Positions 4,993-8,300 of a DNA stretch of 8,300 nt are shown here, piece after piece (the stretch's first letter is position 1; each line of letters opens with the position of its first letter). Source of the DNA: Lachnospiraceae bacterium (GTDB taxonomy: Bacteria > Bacillota_A > Clostridia > Lachnospirales > Lachnospiraceae); NCBI GenBank assembly GCA_031262285.1, contig JAISHZ010000017.1, positions 1 through 8,300 of the forward strand, written 5' to 3'. Under the pieces are notes generated by a model. It had not been told where the DNA came from and did not search any database. It worked only from the letters and a program-made list of their open reading frames with translations. Position numbers and translations under genes: made by a program.

Positions 4993-6558
4993 CTATGAAA
5001 CGTCTGCAGAAAGAAGTTCGATATAGCATCCTTCACCTGATAAGATCACATACATCGGTTCGCCGGCTGCGCAGTTCGTTGTAGATGCTACATCGTACGT
5101 ATAGGTTACGCCATCCGCGCCCACGATCACGCCCGCGATCGCAATATCAGATCCGTTTCTGGTAAAGGTTAACGTCACATCTGCATCCATCATCATAGAG
5201 AGGAAAGCTGCCCAGTCGCCGCCCCAAGAACCAACGACCGAATCCGGCATTCCGCCTTCTTGCGGGAAAGCCCATCCGAAAGAGTCTGCGCGAAGCACAC
5301 CATACTCGACGTAGCCCGGATAATTGTCCGCACTCGGAATCGCTTCAGCAGTTGTGGCAGTGTTTGTGAACACCAGAATATAGTTGTGATAATTTTGTAG
5401 TCCGCTACTGTAGTTGTTAAAATGTAAGGTTGTGGTGCCGCCATCTTTGATTTCATAGGCATCTGTAAAGGAAGACCAGTAACCTACATCACAAGTAGGT
5501 ACACCAACCGTTGCGATTGCGTTTGCGTCGATCGTGGTAACCACTTGTGCAACCGGATCAACAACTACTGCTGCACCTTCCGGAGCAACGGATGCTACAC
5601 TGCCATCGCCAAGAGCGTAAAGATCAGCCACCTGTGTGGAAGACAATGCTGCCGGGTATACATAGAAATCATCGACGAATCCTTTGAAGATGGTATCCCA
5701 ATAATTGATACCAAAGTAGGTTTCAAATTTCTTGTCGCCAGGTTGCATGATATTGGGTGCTAATGTTGCGTCAAACGTATACTCAAAATATGTGTTGTTC
5801 GTGAAGTTTTCTTGTGAATCATATACCAGTTGACCATCTAAATAGTATTCAGCGCCAACTGTGGTCACACCTAAGCTGTTTGTCTGAACTTCTCCGGTAC
5901 AAACCACTGCCACGTGAACCCATTCCTTCTTGCCATGAACTGCATCGTCAAAAGCGCCCATCCAAGGGAAGCATTCATCCCCATTCGCTGAATTGGAGGC
6001 TTCGTTGCGACTCCAAACTACTGGGAAGATATCCGCTCCGCCTGCACCCCAAGTTGACTTGGTAAAGTTCATCCATGTGACGTCATTGCCTGCTGCTGCA
6101 GCTTTGCCTATATCGTAGCCAATCTGCAATGTCGGACCATAATCAGAAAGTCTGTCTGCATTCATCCAAAACGCGATTGTATACGTATCGGTATTGGTTG
6201 CATCAAAACCCAGATCCAAGCCATAAGTACCGTCTAGGTAAATCGCTTGCCCTACAGGGCCTTCCGCATACAGGAACTCTGCATCCGTCGGTGCGATACC
6301 AAAGTTTGCGCCATCATTGTCGCCCTTGTCGTCGATACGTCCTGCTGCGGTGTAGCCTTCTGCCTCTCCATCAAAGGTGTAGTGTACACTCGGCTCTACG
6401 TCAGAGTCCGGTGTCGGTGTCGGATCGGGTGCTTGCGTGCCGGATTCTACTTGAGACTCCTGCGAAGAACCATCTGTTGCTGCATCCTTTCCACAAGCGG
6501 TCAGCGTGACTGCCACGAGTGCTGTTGCGCATAAAAGCGCCAAAATCTTCTTTCTCAT
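4993..6558 (-). CDS. LamG-domain surface lipoprotein with unknown C-terminal domain
   Basis: Predicted lipid-anchored surface protein likely to bind glycans. The N terminus is a type II signal peptide: basic MRKK, a hydrophobic core, and LTAC with the lipidated cysteine at 22. A Ser/Gln/Pro/Thr-rich linker (23-55, with PDPTPTPDSD) acts as a spacer. Residues 56-315 form a LamG/concanavalin-like domain: VHYTFDGEAEG, YTIAFWMNA, KEWVHVAVV, EYYLDGQLVYDS and FKGFVDDFYVYPAALSS are typical strands. Residues 335-521 form a second Trp/Tyr/Asn-rich beta domain I cannot name (for example YWSSFTDAYEI, NYHNYILVFTN, SWGGDWAAFL). A carbohydrate-binding role is likely, but no catalytic motif is recognised. 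The start is firm: AGGAGG six bases upstream (6565-6570). It follows the solute-binding protein gene by 229 bp on the same strand, which suggests cooperation in substrate capture. Confidence 0.85.
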   Translation of the reverse strand: MRKKILALLCATALVAVTLTACGKDAATDGSSQESQVESGTQAPDPTPTPDSDVEPSVHYTFDGEAEGYTAAGRIDDKGDNDGANFGIAPTDAEFLYAEGPVGQAIYLDGTYGLDLGFDATNTDTYTIAFWMNADRLSDYGPTLQIGYDIGKAAAAGNDVTWMNFTKSTWGAGGADIFPVVWSRNEASNSANGDECFPWMGAFDDAVHGKKEWVHVAVVCTGEVQTNSLGVTTVGAEYYLDGQLVYDSQENFTNNTYFEYTFDATLAPNIMQPGDKKFETYFGINYWDTIFKGFVDDFYVYPAALSSTQVADLYALGDGSVASVAPEGAAVVVDPVAQVVTTIDANAIATVGVPTCDVGYWSSFTDAYEIKDGGTTTLHFNNYSSGLQNYHNYILVFTNTATTAEAIPSADNYPGYVEYGVLRADSFGWAFPQEGGMPDSVVGSWGGDWAAFLSMMMDADVTLTFTRNGSDIAIAGVIVGADGVTYTYDVASTTNCAAGEPMYVILSGEGCYIELLSADVS

Positions 6559-6639
6559 CCATTACCTCCTCATTTTTAACATCTACTTCCCCAACTGTGT
6601 CAGGCGCGTTCATTCCTGTATACAAAACGCTCAGCTTCT

Positions 6640-6671
6640 CACTTTTCATACGACTTTCGAATCGAAAAGTG
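6640..6671. promoter_or_regulatory. Operator-like inverted repeat upstream of the LamG gene
   Basis: CACTTTTC (6640-6647) and GAAAAGTG (6664-6671) are perfect complements. An overlapping near-palindrome, ACTTTCGA-A-TCGAAAAGT (6653-6670), shares the right arm, so ACTTT-type half-sites recur three times within 32 bp. This resembles a cluster of regulator half-sites. Its position, about 85-110 bp upstream of the start codon and next to a possible -35 box, would suit transcriptional control. The regulator is unknown. Confidence 0.35.
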
Positions 6672-6702
6672 TAAACAAAACCTGCCTTTCACGATTTGGG
6701 GC

Positions 6703-6732
6703 ACGAATCGCAGTTTCTTACCCGCGATTCGT
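6703..6732 (-). repeat. Inverted repeat with 9-bp arms
   Basis: ACGAATCGC (6703-6711) and GCGATTCGT (6724-6732) are perfect complements with a 12-bp loop. It lies 56-85 bp past the solute-binding protein stop codon. The minus strand has no T-run after it, so termination is uncertain. An intercistronic stability hairpin is the other reading. Confidence 0.45.
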
Positions 6733-6750
6733 ACTTGCTTTATTGCAGAA

Positions 6751-6777
6751 GCGCCATAGTCATTGCGTCTTTGGCGC
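6751..6777 (-). repeat. Hairpin directly after the solute-binding protein gene
   Basis: GCGCCA (6751-6756) and TGGCGC (6772-6777) form a 6-bp GC-rich stem with a 15-base loop, 10 bp after the stop codon. The bases that follow on the minus strand (TTCTGC) are only slightly T-rich. Hairpins here often protect binding-protein messages and give them higher levels than downstream genes. A weak terminator is also possible. Confidence 0.4.
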
Positions 6778-6787
6778 GTTGCAACCA

Positions 6788-8300
6788 TTATTGATTCAAT
6801 GCCACCAAACCCTCGTAATACGTAATATCTTCCTCTGAGAGCACATTGTAACCTGCAGGTCCGAAGTAATCGATCATTGCTTGACCAAAGTAATAATTGG
6901 CTTTGATGGTCGCTTCGTCCACATAGTCCGCTGCTTTGGCTGTTCCCTTATCTACCAAATCGTGAATGCCGATGCTGTTAAAATATTCATCACAGAAGTT
7001 CCAATAACCGGCGATCGATGTCCATCCGAAAGAAATCGGCTGCATACAGGATGCGAAGTAATCTCTCCACAATCCGACATGCTCATCATCCATTCCCTTG
7101 GTGTAGACTTGGATGTAACCTTCCCAAACTTCTTCATCTGTCGTAATCGGAGCAGGCATAACGTCATACTTGAGTGCCAGACCGGAAGCATTCGTCTTGG
7201 TCTCATCACTGTAGACTTCATTTCTGGTCTTCCAACCATCGATCCCAAATCCCATAAATTTGATCAATTCATACGCTTCTCTGGGATATTCGCAAGCAGT
7301 GGTCACACCGCCGTAATCAATCGTCGCGATGGAATGATGCTCTGCAGACGCGTCTGCTTCCGAAACAGCCGGAACGACATAAGGAACGATGTCAAGCCCA
7401 TACTCTGCGTAAGCCGGTGTCGCCCAAGTACCCATGTAAGTCCAGTAAGCTTCTGTAAAGAGTGCCACGTGACCGGTCGTACCGCACCACCCTTCCCAAT
7501 CTCCTGCCCAGTCTTCCATCTCCTGCGTTTCTGTTTGAGGAGCGATATAACCGCCAAGCTTTAAATCTGCAAATTCTTGCTCTCCAACCGCCCAAGCGCC
7601 CAAATTGAACTGCTCGCCGTTAAATCCAAACTCACCGATGACATCTTGACTGGAAGCGATTCCATAATAAGAATCCAAACGATTGTAGTAACCCATCCCG
7701 TAGTAAGCCATCCCATCAGGGGAATCTAAAACAGTACAATCTTTGATCAATTGAATCATCTCAGACCATGTCCAGTCCTGCTCGGGCACTGCCACATTCA
7801 AAGTCTTTAACACATTGCGGTCAATCAACATAATACCCGGGAAGAACTTCACCGGCACACCATAGCGACCATTCGTCTGGAAAGTACCCAAACCCGCAGT
7901 ATTCACCGTAGAAGCAACCTTCTGCGTCTCCGGATCCGCGTTCCACATCGCCGATACATCCATTAACAACTGATTGGACAATGCGAAATCCGCATCCGAA
8001 TACATGATCAAATCGGGGCAAGAACCTTCCGAAACCATAGCCAGCAAAGTGTCATTGTAAGTTGAAACATTCTCATACTTCACGGTTACTTTGATATTCG
8101 GATAAAGCTCCATAAAACGCTCCGCCAAATACTGAACCGTTTCATCTTGATCAAAATGGAAATAAGTCAGTTCAATATCCTTGTCCGTCAAATCAGTCGC
8201 CTTATTGTATGTAGTACCATTAATCACCGTCTCTTGCGTAACACCCATATTGGTGACATCTACTTCGGCACTACCACCGCCGCCCGCACTACCGCAGGCG
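6788..8300 (-). CDS. Carbohydrate ABC transporter solute-binding lipoprotein (5' partial)
   Basis: Extracellular sugar-binding lipoprotein of an ABC importer (SBP_bac_1 type, CUT1-like). About 503 codons are visible. The reading frame continues upstream of the first in-frame ATG (8248) to the window edge and encodes ACGSAGGGGSAEVDVTN there. The cysteine at 8294-8296 after alanine, followed by a Gly/Ser-rich stretch, is a lipobox, so the mature protein begins there and the signal peptide lies beyond 8300. ELTYFHFDQDETVQYLAERF, LYPNIKVTV, YNDTLLAMVSEGSCPDLIMY and later Trp/Tyr-rich segments (DWTWSEMIQLIKD, AYWTYMGTWATPAY) are typical of this family. The cognate permeases are not in the window and no ATPase gene is visible. 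A plant oligosaccharide is a reasonable ligand given the GH43 neighbour, but specificity cannot be read from the sequence. Confidence 0.92.
   Translation of the reverse strand, partial: ACGSAGGGGSAEVDVTNMGVTQETVINGTTYNKATDLTDKDIELTYFHFDQDETVQYLAERFMELYPNIKVTVKYENVSTYNDTLLAMVSEGSCPDLIMYSDADFALSNQLLMDVSAMWNADPETQKVASTVNTAGLGTFQTNGRYGVPVKFFPGIMLIDRNVLKTLNVAVPEQDWTWSEMIQLIKDCTVLDSPDGMAYYGMGYYNRLDSYYGIASSQDVIGEFGFNGEQFNLGAWAVGEQEFADLKLGGYIAPQTETQEMEDWAGDWEGWCGTTGHVALFTEAYWTYMGTWATPAYAEYGLDIVPYVVPAVSEADASAEHHSIATIDYGGVTTACEYPREAYELIKFMGFGIDGWKTRNEVYSDETKTNASGLALKYDVMPAPITTDEEVWEGYIQVYTKGMDDEHVGLWRDYFASCMQPISFGWTSIAGYWNFCDEYFNSIGIHDLVDKGTAKAADYVDEATIKANYYFGQAMIDYFGPAGYNVLSEEDITYYEGLVALNQ

Larger units (their letters stand above)
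6559..6787. other. Intergenic region with three inverted repeats
   Basis: The 229 bp between the solute-binding protein and LamG lipoprotein genes have no coding potential I can support. They hold three separate inverted repeats (6640-6671, 6703-6732 and 6751-6777), plus the AGGAGG site of the LamG gene. No hairpin is followed by a T-run on the minus strand. The two genes could be one transcript with an intercistronic structure, or the LamG gene could have its own weak promoter: TTTACA at 6672-6677 is a possible -35 box, but no convincing -10 box follows at the usual distance. Confidence 0.5.

Noticed and set aside
6881..7564. 227-residue plus-strand frame opposite the solute-binding protein
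   Set aside because: It lies wholly antisense to a gene with clear family motifs and shows no domain of its own.
8235..8243. GCGTAACAC matching part of the ArsR leader palindrome
   Set aside because: A 9-base match without the second half-site, inside a coding sequence, is expected by chance at this scale.
6788..8248. Solute-binding protein starting at the ATG at 8248
   Set aside because: The frame is open upstream to the edge and encodes a lipobox cysteine and a Gly/Ser-rich linker, so this ATG is internal and the true start lies outside the window.

Overview
The window reads as a piece of a Gram-positive, low-to-mid GC Firmicute genome, probably a fibre-degrading gut or rumen-type Clostridia member. 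The evidence is strong AGGAGG-type ribosome binding sites, a TTGACT/TATAAT promoter, two lipoprotein signal sequences, a Clostridia-style large serine recombinase and an ABC-importer-based (not SusCD-based) carbohydrate locus. The species cannot be named from the sequence.

All five real genes lie on the minus strand, so transcription runs from high to low coordinates. Positions 6788-8300 hold a carbohydrate ABC-transporter solute-binding lipoprotein whose signal peptide runs off the right edge. Positions 4993-6558 hold a second lipoprotein with a LamG (concanavalin-like) domain and an unrecognised C-terminal beta-rich domain. Positions 3578-4576 hold a cytoplasmic family 43 glycoside hydrolase, probably an alpha-L-arabinofuranosidase or beta-xylosidase. 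Positions 2102-3031 hold an ArsR-type winged-helix regulator with a long C-terminal domain. Positions 191-1987 hold a TnpX/TndX-like large serine recombinase with five in-frame 12-residue repeats.

The first four genes fit one job: capture of a plant-derived oligosaccharide at the cell surface (LamG lipoprotein and solute-binding protein), import through permeases that must lie outside the window, intracellular trimming by the GH43 enzyme, and control by the ArsR-type protein. The substrate (arabinan, arabinoxylan or xylan fragments) is inferred from the GH43 family only. A near-consensus cre site upstream of the GH43 gene suggests carbon catabolite control, and a palindrome between the promoter and start codon of the ArsR gene suggests autoregulation. 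The recombinase is probably a mobile-element gene lying next to this locus rather than part of it.

The most unusual structure is a roughly 400-bp non-coding element (3162-3563) between the GH43 and ArsR genes. It has 14-bp terminal inverted repeats, an internal long hairpin with perfect 34-bp arms, and about 3.6 tandem copies of a 56-57-bp unit. The last, diverged copy runs into the right terminal repeat. It looks like a non-autonomous repeat element or a large structured 3' untranslated region and matches no family I can name. The intergenic regions 4577-4992 and 6559-6787 are rich in palindromes. The leftmost 190 bases are non-coding and contain one spaced inverted repeat that could be a recombinase site.
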